A stretch of 64,000 nt of DNA from Massilia kyonggiensis (lineage in GTDB: Bacteria; Pseudomonadota; Gammaproteobacteria; Burkholderiales; Burkholderiaceae_D), in assembly GCF_024756235.1 (NCBI RefSeq), contig NZ_JANUGY010000009.1:62001-126000 (forward strand). The letters run 5' to 3'. The notes beneath the pieces were generated by a model. The model did not search any database and was not told where the DNA came from. It saw nothing but the letters and a program-made list of their open reading frames with translations. Below, in pieces: positions 40,296-49,041 of this stretch. How positions within the stretch are numbered: position 1 is the first letter of the stretch; each line of letters opens with the position of its first letter. Position numbers and translations under genes: made by a program.

Positions 40296-40557
40296 GAACG
40301 TGAATTGTTTCGTGGAAAGGTCTATTGAGTGTAATCAGGGATGTGTTGGATGACGCCCGTAATTAGTGTTTTTCCTCACATCTGGGACCTTGACGCGGCA
40401 TCGCTACAACGTTCTTTTATAGTCTTGTAAATGTTCAGGCCGCTGATCTGGCCAGCGATATACAGGGTATCTTTCCTCGAGTATGTTGTCGGTTTGCTTC
40501 TGGTCGGCACGCAAGAATGCTAAGCTACCGCCTTTCCCACGCTGGTAAACCTCATCG

Positions 40558-41226
40558 ATGATCATCGTCCATCACCTGAACAACTCGCGCTCGCAGCGCA
40601 TCCTGTGGCTGCTGGAAGAACTGGGCCTGGAGTACGAGATCAGGAAGTACCAGCGCGATCCGAAGACGATGCTGGCGCCGCCCGAACTGCGCGCCGTGCA
40701 CCCGCTCGGCAAGTCGCCCGTGATCCAGGACGGCGACCTGGTCGTCGCGGAATCCGGTGCGATCGTCGAGTACCTCGTCGACCGTTACGGCCCCACGCTG
40801 GCCCCCAGGGCCGGCACGCCCGAGCGGCTGCGCTACACGTATTTCCTGCACTACGCGGAAGGCTCGGCGATGCCGCCGCTGCTGCTGAAGCTCGTGTTCG
40901 ACCAGGTGGAGAAGAGCCCGGCGCCGTTCTTCGTGCGCCCGATCGCCAAGGCCATCGCGAACAAGGTCAAGAACAGCTACGTGCTGCCGCAGATCCGCCA
41001 GCACCTGGCGTACCTGGAGGGAGAGCTGGGCAAGCACGCGTGGTTCGTGGGCGACGATTTTTCCGCCGCCGACATCCAGCTGAGCTTTCCGCTGGAAGCG
41101 GCGGCATCGCGCGGCGGATTGGGAGGACAATATCCGAACCTCGTCGCGTTCCTCGACAAGATCCACGCGCGCCCGGCCTACAGGCGCGCGCTCGAACGGG
41201 GCGGGCAATACGACTTTCTGAAGTAA
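40558..41226 (+). CDS. Glutathione S-transferase
   Basis: The 222-residue cytosolic enzyme has a thioredoxin-fold domain (about 1-80: NNSRSQRILWLLEELGLEYE, GKSPVIQDGDLVVAESGAIVEYL) and a helical C-terminal domain. NNSRSQRIL supplies the N-terminal Ser used for glutathione activation in bacterial GSTs. It is not closely related to the GST at 18.3 kb. The start lies within the short leader and the next gene (an ExoIX-like nuclease) begins four bases after its stop, so the two are co-transcribed. Confidence 0.85.
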   Translation: MIIVHHLNNSRSQRILWLLEELGLEYEIRKYQRDPKTMLAPPELRAVHPLGKSPVIQDGDLVVAESGAIVEYLVDRYGPTLAPRAGTPERLRYTYFLHYAEGSAMPPLLLKLVFDQVEKSPAPFFVRPIAKAIANKVKNSYVLPQIRQHLAYLEGELGKHAWFVGDDFSAADIQLSFPLEAAASRGGLGGQYPNLVAFLDKIHARPAYRRALERGGQYDFLK

Positions 41227-41230
41227 AGAC

Positions 41231-42007
41231 ATGGCGAAGCTGCTGGCCATCGACGGCCTGAACATCGTGCGGCGCGTGTACGAGGCGAGTCCCGAGCCGG
41301 ACTCCGACCTCAAGGCGAGCATCGCGCTGCGCCACGCGTTCTCGTCGTTCCGCAACCTGCTCGAAGCGCATGCGCCCACGCATGTGCTGGCCGCGTTCGA
41401 CTACGGGGGCCCCACGTGGCGGCACGCGCTGTATCCGCGCTACCGCGAAGGCCGCGCGCCGATGCCGGGCGTGCTGCGCGAGGCGCTCCCGGAATTCCAC
41501 GACCGCCTGCGCAGCGTCGGCCTGCACGTGCTGATGCTGCCCGAGGTCGAGGCCGACGACGTGATCGGCACGGGCGTCATGCGCTGGCTGGCGGAAGGAC
41601 GCGGCGATGCCGTCGTCGCGACGACGGACAAGGATCTGCATCCGCTGATCGCACACGGCGCGCTCGTGTGGGATCATTTCAAGGGCGAGTGGCACGACGA
41701 CGCCTGGGTGCGCAACAAGTTCGGCGTCGCGCCGGAGCGCCTGCACGACCTGCTGGCGCTGATGGGCGACCCGACCGATGGCGTGCCGGGCGTGTCGAAG
41801 GTCGGCATGAAGACGGCGGCGCGGCTGCTCAACGCGTACGGCGACCTGGACGCCGTCATGGCCGGCGCCGGCATCCTCAAGACGCCGCTGGGCGAACGCC
41901 TGCGCGCGGAACGCGAGATCCTCGAGGTGTCGCGCAAGCTGGTGCAACTGAAGACCGACGTGCGGCTGGGCGTCACGTGGAACATGCTGGCCTACGAGTC
42001 AGACTGA
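41231..42007 (+). CDS. 5'-3' exonuclease, ExoIX/Xni-like
   Basis: The 258-residue protein is a stand-alone FEN-type nuclease: LLAIDGLNIVRRVY (about 4-17), EVEADDVIGTG (about 103-113), ATTDKDLHPLI (about 126-136) and the helix-hairpin-helix MGDPTDGVPGVSKVGMKTA (about 181-199). The acidic residues in these motifs bind the metals. Such small proteins, like E. coli ExoIX, act on DNA flaps or single strands. It follows a GST gene after four bases and precedes the receiver gene after 13. Confidence 0.88.
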   Translation: MAKLLAIDGLNIVRRVYEASPEPDSDLKASIALRHAFSSFRNLLEAHAPTHVLAAFDYGGPTWRHALYPRYREGRAPMPGVLREALPEFHDRLRSVGLHVLMLPEVEADDVIGTGVMRWLAEGRGDAVVATTDKDLHPLIAHGALVWDHFKGEWHDDAWVRNKFGVAPERLHDLLALMGDPTDGVPGVSKVGMKTAARLLNAYGDLDAVMAGAGILKTPLGERLRAEREILEVSRKLVQLKTDVRLGVTWNMLAYESD

Positions 42008-42020
42008 AGAAAGGAAACCG

Positions 42021-42404
42021 ATGCTCAAGGCGATCATCGTCGACGGCAGCGCGGTGGCGCGCGGCCTCCTCAACACGGTGCTGACGGACGGCGGCTACGA
42101 CGTCGCCGGCCAGGCCCATACGGCGGCGGCCGGCTTCGCGCTCGCGCTCAGGCACCAGCCGCACATCTTCTGCATCGCGCGCGAACAGTTCGAGGATGGC
42201 CAGGAAGCCGTCGACCAGCTGCGCGCCCAACTGCCCAAGACGCTGATCTTCATGGTCTCCGGCTCGCTCGACGCGCCCGCCATCCAGGCGGCGGTCGCGG
42301 CCGGCGTGCACGGCTTCATCGTCAAGCCGTTCAAGGCCGACACGGTGCTGCGCACGATTCGCAATACCGTCATCGCCATCGTCAAGAAGCACCGGGGGCC
42401 TTGA
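42021..42404 (+). CDS. Degenerate response-regulator receiver domain
   Basis: The 127-residue protein is a CheY-like receiver by shape: IIVDGSAVARGLLNTVL, SGS and GFIVKPFKADTVL, which keep Asp8, the switch Ser and Lys of CheY. But the second acidic residue of the N-terminal pair is Gly9, and the phospho-acceptor region reads HIFCIAREQFEDGQE, with Ile or Ala where the acceptor Asp should be. It is therefore probably a pseudo-receiver that binds a partner without being phosphorylated. No output domain is attached. It converges on the HTH-GAF gene, three bases away. Confidence 0.8.
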   Translation: MLKAIIVDGSAVARGLLNTVLTDGGYDVAGQAHTAAAGFALALRHQPHIFCIAREQFEDGQEAVDQLRAQLPKTLIFMVSGSLDAPAIQAAVAAGVHGFIVKPFKADTVLRTIRNTVIAIVKKHRGP

Positions 42405-42407
42405 CCT

Positions 42408-43112
42408 TCAGGTTCGGCGCCGCAGCTCCTCCACGGCGATGGCCGCCAGTTCCTGCAATGCCCTGATCTCGCGCGCGCGCAGGCGGCGCGGCTCGCGGTC
42501 CAGCACGCACAGCGTGCCGAGCGCATGGCCGCCCGCGTCGACCAGCGGCACGCCGGCGTAGAAGCGCACGTGCAGCGGCCCCGTGACGAGCGGGTTGGCG
42601 GCAAAGCGCGCATCGCGCGACGCATCTTCCACCATCAACGGTTCTTCCTGCACGATCGCGTGGCTGCAGAACGCCCAGTCGCGCGGCGTCTCCGCGAGGC
42701 CGACGCCGATGCGCGACTTGAACCACTGGCGGCGCGACGTCAGCACCGTGATCAGCGCCATCGGGCAATCCGTCACCTGCGTGGCCAGCCACGTCAGGCG
42801 GTCGAACACGGGCTCCGGCGCCGAGTCCACGAGGCCGCTCGCCGCGACGGCGGCCAGGCGCGCCCGTTCGTCCGGCGGCACCGGGTGGCCCGGCGCGGCC
42901 TGTGTTTGCGGCGGCTGGTCGGCCTTGTGCGCCAGCAGGCGCGTCACGGCGGACAGGCGCACGCGCCGGTGGCCGCCCGGCGTCTTCCACGAGGGCAGGG
43001 CGCCGCTCTCCAGCCACAACTGGGTCGTGCTGACGGCCACGCCAAGGAGCCGCGCGGCGGCGGCCGTGGTGAGGACGGGATCGTCGGAATCGTCGATGCG
43101 GGGTGTCGGCAT
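42408..43112 (-). CDS. HTH (excisionase/MerR-like) and GAF domain protein
   Basis: The 234-residue protein joins an N-terminal helix-turn-helix of the excisionase/MerR type (about 10-60: LTTAAAARLLGVAVSTTQLW, WKTPGGHRRVRL) to a C-terminal GAF domain (about 95-234: DRLTWLATQVTDCPMALIT, RQWFKSRIGV, VRFYAGVPLV, LGTLCVLD). A GAF domain with DNA-binding head suggests a one-component ligand-responsive regulator. The GAF is similar to that of the divergent GAF-EAL protein (RQWFKSR in both). A GTG six bases upstream is an alternative start. The target is probably the divergent promoter, by position only. Confidence 0.75.
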   Translation of the reverse strand: MPTPRIDDSDDPVLTTAAAARLLGVAVSTTQLWLESGALPSWKTPGGHRRVRLSAVTRLLAHKADQPPQTQAAPGHPVPPDERARLAAVAASGLVDSAPEPVFDRLTWLATQVTDCPMALITVLTSRRQWFKSRIGVGLAETPRDWAFCSHAIVQEEPLMVEDASRDARFAANPLVTGPLHVRFYAGVPLVDAGGHALGTLCVLDREPRRLRAREIRALQELAAIAVEELRRRT

Positions 43113-43151
43113 GGTCACGGCATTCTACTTGCATATGTGGCACTCATCAAC

Positions 43152-43281
43152 AAAATTGACGGATTTGATTCGTTGCTTTCCGGCGTATTCGGCAAATACT
43201 TGATTGTATGATGGAAGTACTTATTGACGACTGGAAATTTGACGGTCAGAATCCATTAAATCAGTCAAATCCGTCAAATTT
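43152..43281. promoter_or_regulatory. Inverted repeats in the HTH-GAF / GAF-EAL spacer
   Basis: TTGACGGATTTGA at 43156-43168 recurs inverted as TCAAATCCGTCAA at 43266-43278, and AAATTTGACGG (43236-43246) is the exact complement of CCGTCAAATTT (43271-43281). They lie between the two divergent starts and are candidate operator sites. Confidence 0.45.
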
Positions 43282-43291
43282 AAAGGCAACC

Positions 43292-45070
43292 ATGCCCCTG
43301 TCACACCTCCGCCCGCGCGGCGAAGCCGCCCGTCTCGACGTGTTGCGCAAGCTCAACTTGCTCGACACGCCCCCGAGCGAGGCCTTCGACCGCATCACCC
43401 GCATGGCCGCCCAGTTGTTCGGGCTGCCCATCGCGGCCGTGTCGCTGACGGACAGCAACCGCCAGTGGTTCAAGTCGCGCGTGGGCGTCGAGCACGACTC
43501 GATCCCGCGCGCGAAGGCGCCGTGCGGGCAGGTGGCCGACGAGGGGGCCGTGCTGGTCATCGAAGACCTGCAGTTGGATGCGTGCTACCACGACAGCGTG
43601 CTGGCCGCGTCGGGCGTGCGCTTCTATGCGGGCGCGCCGCTCGTCACGCACGACGGCTGGTGCCTGGGCGCGATGTGCGTGCTGGGCACGAGCCCGCGCA
43701 CGATCACGGACCTCGAGCGCGCCGCGCTCGCCGACCTGGCGGCGATGGTGATGGAACAGATCGAGCTGCAGCATGCGCTGGGCCGCGTCGACGCCGTCAG
43801 CGGCCTGCCGAACCGCACGCAGTTCCTCGACGACTTCAAGGACCTCACCATGGACAGCCCGCGCGGCGAACATCGCCTCGCCGCGCTCGTGAACCTGGCG
43901 AGTCCCGAACAGCTGGGCAACGCGATGCGGGCGATGGGCGCGGCCTACCTCGACGAGATCGTCGGCGAGGCCGTGCGCATGCTGGACGCGACGATCGGCA
44001 GGACGGGCACCGTGTACCACATCGGCGCGACGGAATTCGCCTTCATTGCGTCGGCGGGCAGCGAGCTGGATGCGTTCTGCGCGGAGCTCGAAGACTGGTT
44101 GCGGCGGCGCGCGCAATCGGTGACGTCGCGCTTCGTGACGACGGCGACGGTGGGCATCGTGCCGTTCCAGCTGGGCCCCACGGCGTGCGCGGACCTGCTG
44201 CGCAACCTGCACTCGGCGGCGCGCCACGCGTTCGAGATGGACCGCGGCGTGTCCGTGTTTTCGTGGGAGCAGGATGCCGTGTACCGGCGCCGCTTCTGGC
44301 TCATCAACGAATTCGGCGCGGCGCTCGAGAGCAGCGGCCAGCTGCGCCTCGTGTACCAGCCCAAGGTCGACCTGGACAGCGGTGCGTGCATCGGCGCGGA
44401 AGCGCTGCTGCGCTGGTCGCATCCGACGTTCGGCGACGTGTCGCCGGCCGAGTTCATCCCCATCGTCGAACAGACGTCGATGGTGCGCGCGACCACGCAC
44501 TGGGTCGTGGAGACGGCGCTGCGCCAGCTCGCGGCGTGGCGGGAAGCGGGACTCGAACTGCAGGTGGCCGTGAACGTGTCGGCCATGAACCTACTGGAGC
44601 CGGACTTCTGCGAGCGCATCGTCGACGGCCTGCGCCGCCACGGCCTGCCGGCATCGAGCCTCGCGCTGGAGATCACGGAGAGCGCGCTGATGAAGAACCC
44701 GCGGCTCGCCGAGGCCACGCTGCAGGCGCTGGATGCGGCCGGCGTACGTCTCGCCATCGACGATTTCGGCACGGGCTACAGCAGCCTGGCCTATCTGCAA
44801 AGCCTGCCGGCGCAGGTGGTCAAGATCGACCAGTCGTTCGTGCGCGGCATCGAACGCGACGAGCGCAAGCGCTCACTGGTGGCGGCGATGATCAAGCTGT
44901 CGCACGATCTGGGGCACCGCGTGGTGGCGGAAGGGGTGGAGACGGCGGACGTCGTGGACGTGCTGAAGGCGGCGGACTGCGACGAAGCGCAGGGCTATCT
45001 GTATGCGCGGCCGCTGGCGCCGCAGGCGTTCGTGCAGTGGGTGGAAAAGCGGGGCGCCGTGGCAGTCTGA
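43292..45070 (+). CDS. GAF - degenerate GGDEF - EAL phosphodiesterase
   Basis: The 592-residue protein has a GAF domain (about 15-160: DRITRMAAQLFGLPIAAVSL, RQWFKSRVGV, RFYAGAPLV), a GGDEF domain whose signature is IGATEFAFI, so no cyclase activity is expected (about 175-320), and an EAL domain (about 345-585) with intact EALLRW, NVSAMNL, EITESALM, IDDFGTGYSS, KIDQSFV, AEGVE and EAQGYLYARPL. It should hydrolyse c-di-GMP, with the GAF as input. ATG at 43292 is chosen because AAAGG lies six bases upstream; an earlier start would run through the inverted repeats. The HTH-GAF gene is divergent and shares the GAF type. Confidence 0.88.
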   Translation: MPLSHLRPRGEAARLDVLRKLNLLDTPPSEAFDRITRMAAQLFGLPIAAVSLTDSNRQWFKSRVGVEHDSIPRAKAPCGQVADEGAVLVIEDLQLDACYHDSVLAASGVRFYAGAPLVTHDGWCLGAMCVLGTSPRTITDLERAALADLAAMVMEQIELQHALGRVDAVSGLPNRTQFLDDFKDLTMDSPRGEHRLAALVNLASPEQLGNAMRAMGAAYLDEIVGEAVRMLDATIGRTGTVYHIGATEFAFIASAGSELDAFCAELEDWLRRRAQSVTSRFVTTATVGIVPFQLGPTACADLLRNLHSAARHAFEMDRGVSVFSWEQDAVYRRRFWLINEFGAALESSGQLRLVYQPKVDLDSGACIGAEALLRWSHPTFGDVSPAEFIPIVEQTSMVRATTHWVVETALRQLAAWREAGLELQVAVNVSAMNLLEPDFCERIVDGLRRHGLPASSLALEITESALMKNPRLAEATLQALDAAGVRLAIDDFGTGYSSLAYLQSLPAQVVKIDQSFVRGIERDERKRSLVAAMIKLSHDLGHRVVAEGVETADVVDVLKAADCDEAQGYLYARPLAPQAFVQWVEKRGAVAV

Positions 45071-45084
45071 CGGCGCCCGCTCGA

Positions 45085-45564
45085 TCAGGCCGCGTCTTTC
45101 GCAGCGGCCAGCAGTCCCATCTCTTCCGACCCGAGCAGCCTGTCGATATCGAGCAGGATCAGCATGCGCTCGTCGACGGTGCCCAGCCCGCGCAGGTATT
45201 CGCCCGACACGGTGGCGCCCAGGTCCGGCGCCGGCTTGATCTGGTCCGGCGTCAGCGTGACGACGTCCGAGACGCTGTCCACCACCATGCCGATCGTGTG
45301 GTTGTTGATGTTCAGGACGATCACGACGGTGAACGCGTCATAGGTCGGCGCGCCGACGTTGAACTTGATGCGCATGTCGACGATCGGCACGATGCTGCCG
45401 CGCAGGTTGACGACGCCCTTCAGGTATTCGGGCGCGTTGGCGATGCGCGTCACGCTGTCGTAGCCGCGGATTTCCTGGACCTTCAGGATGCTGATGGCGT
45501 ATTCCTCGCCGCCCAGGCGGAACGACAGCACTTCGGTCGCGTTGTTGACGATGTCTTCGGCCAT
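45085..45564 (-). CDS. cheW: Chemotaxis adaptor CheW
   Basis: The 159-residue protein is a single CheW domain: LSFRLGGEEYAISILKVQEI (about 13-32), VTRIANAPEYLKGVVNLRGSIVPIVDMR (motif positions about 38-65) and MVVDSVSDVV (about 93-102). It couples receptors to CheA. No cheA, cheR or cheB is in the window; the nearest receptor gene is 5 kb away. The gene is alone on its strand between the GAF-EAL gene and the mnmA terminator. Confidence 0.92.
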   Translation of the reverse strand: MAEDIVNNATEVLSFRLGGEEYAISILKVQEIRGYDSVTRIANAPEYLKGVVNLRGSIVPIVDMRIKFNVGAPTYDAFTVVIVLNINNHTIGMVVDSVSDVVTLTPDQIKPAPDLGATVSGEYLRGLGTVDERMLILLDIDRLLGSEEMGLLAAAKDAA

Positions 45565-45653
45565 AGATAATCCTCGCTAATTTCCGTGTGGCAATATAAC
45601 GAGAGATTACGACATTTTTGTGTCAGTTACGATGGACAAATGACAATCGCGCA

Positions 45654-45677
45654 CAAAAATCCCGCAGCTGCGGGATG
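45654..45677 (-). terminator. Rho-independent terminator of mnmA
   Basis: ATCCCGCAGCTGCGGGAT (45659-45676) is a perfect hairpin; on the minus strand it runs into five T. It lies 11 bases beyond the mnmA stop. Confidence 0.85.
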
Positions 45678-45687
45678 AACGCAACAA

Positions 45688-46797
45688 TCAGACGGCGCTC
45701 GCGGTGTCGATGATGCCGCCGCCCAGGCACACGTCGCCGTCGTACAGCACGGCCGACTGGCCCGGCGTGACGGCCCATTGCGGGTCGGTGAAGTCCAGCG
45801 CGAAGCGGTCGAGGCCTTCCGGCGTCACCGTGCACGGCACGTCGGCCTGGCGGTAGCGCGTCTTGGCCGACAGGGCACGGGGCTGGGGCGGCTCACCCGC
45901 GATCCAGCTGGCCTGGCCGGCGCCGAGACGCTCCGACAGCAGCCACGGGTGATCGTGGCCCTGCACGATGTACAGGGTATTGTTGGCGATGTCCTTGCGC
46001 GCCACGAACCACGGTTCGCTCGTGCCGTCGGCATTCTTGTGCGACTTCAGGCCGCCGATGCCGATGCCCTTGCGCTGGCCCAGCGTGTAGAACGACAGGC
46101 CCACGTGCTCGCCCACGGTCTGGCCGTTATCCAGTTTGATCGGGCCCGGCTTGTGCTGCAGGTAGCGGCCGAGGAATTCGCGGAACGGGCGCTCGCCGAT
46201 GAAGCAGATGCCGGTCGAATCCTTTTTCGCCGCGTTGGGCAGGCCCAGTTTTTCCGCGATCTTGCGCACTTCCGTCTTGGCGATCTCGCCCAGCGGGAAC
46301 AGTGCTTTCGACAACTGCGCCTGGTTCAGGCGGTGCAGGAAGTAGCTCTGGTCCTTGGTCGAATCGAGGGCTTTCAGCAGTTCGAATTTACCGGTCGAAC
46401 CGTTCTGGCGCACGCGCGCATAGTGCCCGGTCGCGATCAGGTCGGCGCCCAGCTTCATCGCGTGGTCGAGGAAGGCCTTGAACTTGATCTCGGCGTTGCA
46501 CAGCACGTCCGGGTTCGGCGTGCGGCCGGCCTGGTATTCGCGCAGGAACTCCGCGAACACGCGGTCCTTGTATTCGGCGGCGAAGTTGACCGCCTCGATG
46601 TCCACGCCGACGACGTCGGCCACGCTGGCCGCGTCGATCCAGTCCTGGCGCGTGGAACAGTATTCGGAATCGTCGTCGTCTTCCCAGTTCTTCATGAACA
46701 GGCCGACGACTTCATAGCCCTGTTCCTTCAACATCCAGGCCGCGACCGAGGAGTCGACGCCGCCTGACATCCCGATCACGACTTTCTTTTTGTGCAT
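45688..46797 (-). CDS. mnmA: tRNA-specific 2-thiouridylase MnmA
   Basis: The 369-residue enzyme has the ATP-pyrophosphatase P-loop GMSGGVDSSVAAW (about 9-21), the catalytic Cys in DVLCNAEIKF (about 102) and the second Cys in GICFIGERPF (about 200). It makes s2U34 in tRNA-Glu, -Gln and -Lys in the cytosol. Length matches E. coli MnmA (368). It is four bases downstream of nudJ on the same strand, as in E. coli, and ends at a terminator. Confidence 0.95.
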   Translation of the reverse strand: MHKKKVVIGMSGGVDSSVAAWMLKEQGYEVVGLFMKNWEDDDDSEYCSTRQDWIDAASVADVVGVDIEAVNFAAEYKDRVFAEFLREYQAGRTPNPDVLCNAEIKFKAFLDHAMKLGADLIATGHYARVRQNGSTGKFELLKALDSTKDQSYFLHRLNQAQLSKALFPLGEIAKTEVRKIAEKLGLPNAAKKDSTGICFIGERPFREFLGRYLQHKPGPIKLDNGQTVGEHVGLSFYTLGQRKGIGIGGLKSHKNADGTSEPWFVARKDIANNTLYIVQGHDHPWLLSERLGAGQASWIAGEPPQPRALSAKTRYRQADVPCTVTPEGLDRFALDFTDPQWAVTPGQSAVLYDGDVCLGGGIIDTASAV

Positions 46798-46801
46798 AGC
46801 T

Positions 46802-47305
46802 TCAGGTTACGTCCGGTTTGATGGTTAGCCCGCTGTTATACACCGAGTGGTCCGTGTACAGCAGTTCGAGCGGGGTGCGCTTGCCCGCCAGGTAATCGTC
46901 CACGCACCGCAGCACGATGGGGCTGCGGTGGCGCTCCTGGCACGCGGCCAGTTCGTCGCGCGTGAGCCACAGCGTGCGCAGGATGCCGTGGTCCAGCGCC
47001 TGGTCGAACTGCCTGCCGGCCTTGCCGCAGAACGTGAAGCGCAGATACGTCACGTCGTGCCCGCGCGACTTCGAGTGGTAGCGCGACAGATACATGCCGA
47101 CGAGGGCTTCCGGGATGAACTCGTGCGCCGTCTCTTCCATCGCCTCGCGGATCACCGCCTGTTCGAGCGATTCGTGCGGGTCGAGGTGGCCGGCGGGCTG
47201 GTTCAGGCGGATGCCGTCGCTGGTTTCTTCTTCGATCAACAGAAAGCGGCCATCGCGCTCGATGATCGCGGCGACGGTGACTGACGGTCTGAAGGTATGG
47301 GTCAT
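46802..47305 (-). CDS. nudJ: Nudix hydrolase NudJ-like
   Basis: The 167-residue protein has a Nudix box: GHLDPHESLEQAVIREAMEE (the final Gly is replaced in EETAHEF). Its neighbours in family and length are NudJ proteins, which hydrolyse HMP-PP and other nucleotide or pyrophosphate compounds. The start at 47305 follows AAGGA; the frame is open up to 47485 but without a ribosome site. It is co-transcribed with mnmA, an arrangement also found in E. coli. The change within the Nudix box should be checked as to activity. Confidence 0.85.
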   Translation of the reverse strand: MTHTFRPSVTVAAIIERDGRFLLIEEETSDGIRLNQPAGHLDPHESLEQAVIREAMEETAHEFIPEALVGMYLSRYHSKSRGHDVTYLRFTFCGKAGRQFDQALDHGILRTLWLTRDELAACQERHRSPIVLRCVDDYLAGKRTPLELLYTDHSVYNSGLTIKPDVT

Positions 47306-47470
47306 GCGCGTCCTTGTAGTGAGCCGACATTCTACCTTGATGGAACGTGCGTTGCTCGGGCGCACGCTGCGGTGCAACAGTTCCGGACAGGTCTGAATAT
47401 TGATACGAAACAAAAAGCTTGAGACTTTATCTAGGTTCTCGGGCCCTTGGCCACGAAAATTGCCGATCTG

Positions 47471-47499
47471 TTGACGAAAAACCACTCATCTGTATTGAT
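47471..47499 (+). promoter_or_regulatory. Possible pnt promoter
   Basis: TTGACG (47471-47476) and ATTGAT (47494-47499) are 17 bases apart, about 55 bases before pntAA. The -10 is weak. Confidence 0.35.
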
Positions 47500-47552
47500 C
47501 GGGGGCATTACATGCTAGATTGTAGACAGTTTATCAATTATACGGAGGCATC

Positions 47553-48671
47553 ATGAGAATTGGTGTGCCGGCCGAAACGAGGCCGGGCGAGACACGTGTC
47601 GCAGCAACTCCCGAAACCGTCAAGAAGCTGGCCGCCCAGCACGAAGTGATCGTGCAATCGGGCGCCGGCATCCACGCTGCCGCGATCGATGATGCCTACG
47701 TCGCCGCCGGCGCCCGTATCGTCACGGCGGAAGAAGCCCTCGGGGCCGACCTCGTCCTGAAAGTGCGCAGCCCGGACGCCGGCGAACGCGCGCTGATGAA
47801 ACCGGGCGCCGCCCTCGTCGGCATGCTGAATCCGTTCGATACCGACAACCTGACCGCGCTGGCCCAGCAGCGCATCACCGCGTTCGCGCTCGAAGCCGCG
47901 CCCCGGATCACGCGCGCCCAGTCGATGGACGTGCTGTCCTCGCAGGCCAACATCGCGGGCTACAAGGCCGTGATCATGGCGGCGAATGCCTATCAACGGT
48001 TCATGCCGATGCTGATGACGGCCGCCGGTACCGTGAAAGCGGCGCGCGTGCTGATCATGGGCGTCGGCGTCGCCGGCCTGCAGGCCATCGCCACCGCCAA
48101 GCGCCTCGGCGCCGTCATCGAGGCGTCCGATGTGCGTCCGCCCGTGAAGGAGCAGGTGGAATCGCTGGGCGCCAAGTTCATCGACGTGCCGTTCCTCACG
48201 GACGAGGAACGCGAGATCGCGAAAGGTGTCGGCGGCTATGCGCGCCCGATGCCGGCCGACTGGATGCGGCGCCAGGCGGAACTCGTGCACGAGCGCGCGA
48301 AGCTCGCGGACATCGTCATCACGACCGCGCTGATCCCCGGCCGCAAGGCCCCGGTGCTCATCTCGGAAGAAACGGTGCGTGCGATGAAGCCGGGCTCCGT
48401 GATCGTCGACATGGCCATCGAGCAGGGCGGCAACTGCCCGCTGACGGAGCTCGGCAAGACCGTCGTCAAGCATGGCGTGACGATCATCGGCGAGCCGAAC
48501 CTGCCGGCGCTCGTGGCGGCCGACGCGTCGGCCCTGTATGCCCGCAACGTGCTGGACTTTTTGAAACTCGTGATCGACAAGGATGGCAAGCTCGTCATCG
48601 ACCGCGAGGACGAGATCGTGCGCGCGGTGCTCGTCGCCATCGACGGCGACGTGCTGCGCAAAGCGGCGTAA
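47553..48671 (+). CDS. pntAA: NAD(P) transhydrogenase subunit alpha part 1
   Basis: The 372-residue protein is the NAD(H)-binding domain I of proton-translocating transhydrogenase: MRIGVPAETRPGETRVAATP at the start, LSSQANIAGYKAVIMAA (about 129-145), GVGVAGLQAIATAKRLGA (about 170-187) and VIVDMAIEQGGNCPLT. With PntAB and PntB it couples hydride transfer from NADH to NADP+ to proton entry. As in many alpha- and betaproteobacteria the alpha subunit is split into two genes. The ATG follows GGAGG. PntAB starts 16 bases on. Confidence 0.94.
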   Translation: MRIGVPAETRPGETRVAATPETVKKLAAQHEVIVQSGAGIHAAAIDDAYVAAGARIVTAEEALGADLVLKVRSPDAGERALMKPGAALVGMLNPFDTDNLTALAQQRITAFALEAAPRITRAQSMDVLSSQANIAGYKAVIMAANAYQRFMPMLMTAAGTVKAARVLIMGVGVAGLQAIATAKRLGAVIEASDVRPPVKEQVESLGAKFIDVPFLTDEEREIAKGVGGYARPMPADWMRRQAELVHERAKLADIVITTALIPGRKAPVLISEETVRAMKPGSVIVDMAIEQGGNCPLTELGKTVVKHGVTIIGEPNLPALVAADASALYARNVLDFLKLVIDKDGKLVIDREDEIVRAVLVAIDGDVLRKAA

Positions 48672-48687
48672 CTCAAGGAGACGCGTC

Positions 48688-49041
48688 ATGGAAATCAGCC
48701 ATACCATCATCAACCTGATCATCTTCGTGCTGGCGATCTACGTCGGCTACCACGTCGTGTGGACCGTCACGCCCGCGCTGCACACGCCGCTGATGGCGGT
48801 GACGAACGCCGTCTCCGCCATCATCATCGTCGGCGCCATGCTGGCGGCCGGCCTGACGGAAGGCCTGACGGGCCAGGTTGCCGGCACCATCGCCGTCGCG
48901 CTGGCCGCCGTGAACGTGTTCGGCGGCTTCCTCGTCACCCAGCGCATGCTGGAGATGTTCAAGAAGAAGGAACCGAAAGCGAAGCCGGCACCTGGCGCCA
49001 AGGATGCCGCCGGCGCCGTGCATGCCAAGGAGGCCGCATGA
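48688..49041 (+). CDS. pntAB: NAD(P) transhydrogenase subunit alpha part 2
   Basis: The 117-residue protein is the membrane part of the split alpha subunit, with three to four helices (IINLIIFVLAIYVGYHVVW, VSAIIIVGAMLAAG, GTIAVALAAVNVFGGFLV) and RMLEMFKKKE. The C-terminal tail is Lys/Ala/Pro-rich. It sits in the inner membrane as part of the proton channel. Its stop overlaps the pntB start as ATGA. Confidence 0.93.
   Translation: MEISHTIINLIIFVLAIYVGYHVVWTVTPALHTPLMAVTNAVSAIIIVGAMLAAGLTEGLTGQVAGTIAVALAAVNVFGGFLVTQRMLEMFKKKEPKAKPAPGAKDAAGAVHAKEAA

Noticed and set aside
40296..40557. Possible sigma-28 (flagellar) promoter upstream of the chemoreceptor
   Set aside because: On the minus strand TAAA and GCCG are 16 rather than 15 bases apart and the rest of the -10 does not match, so not reported.
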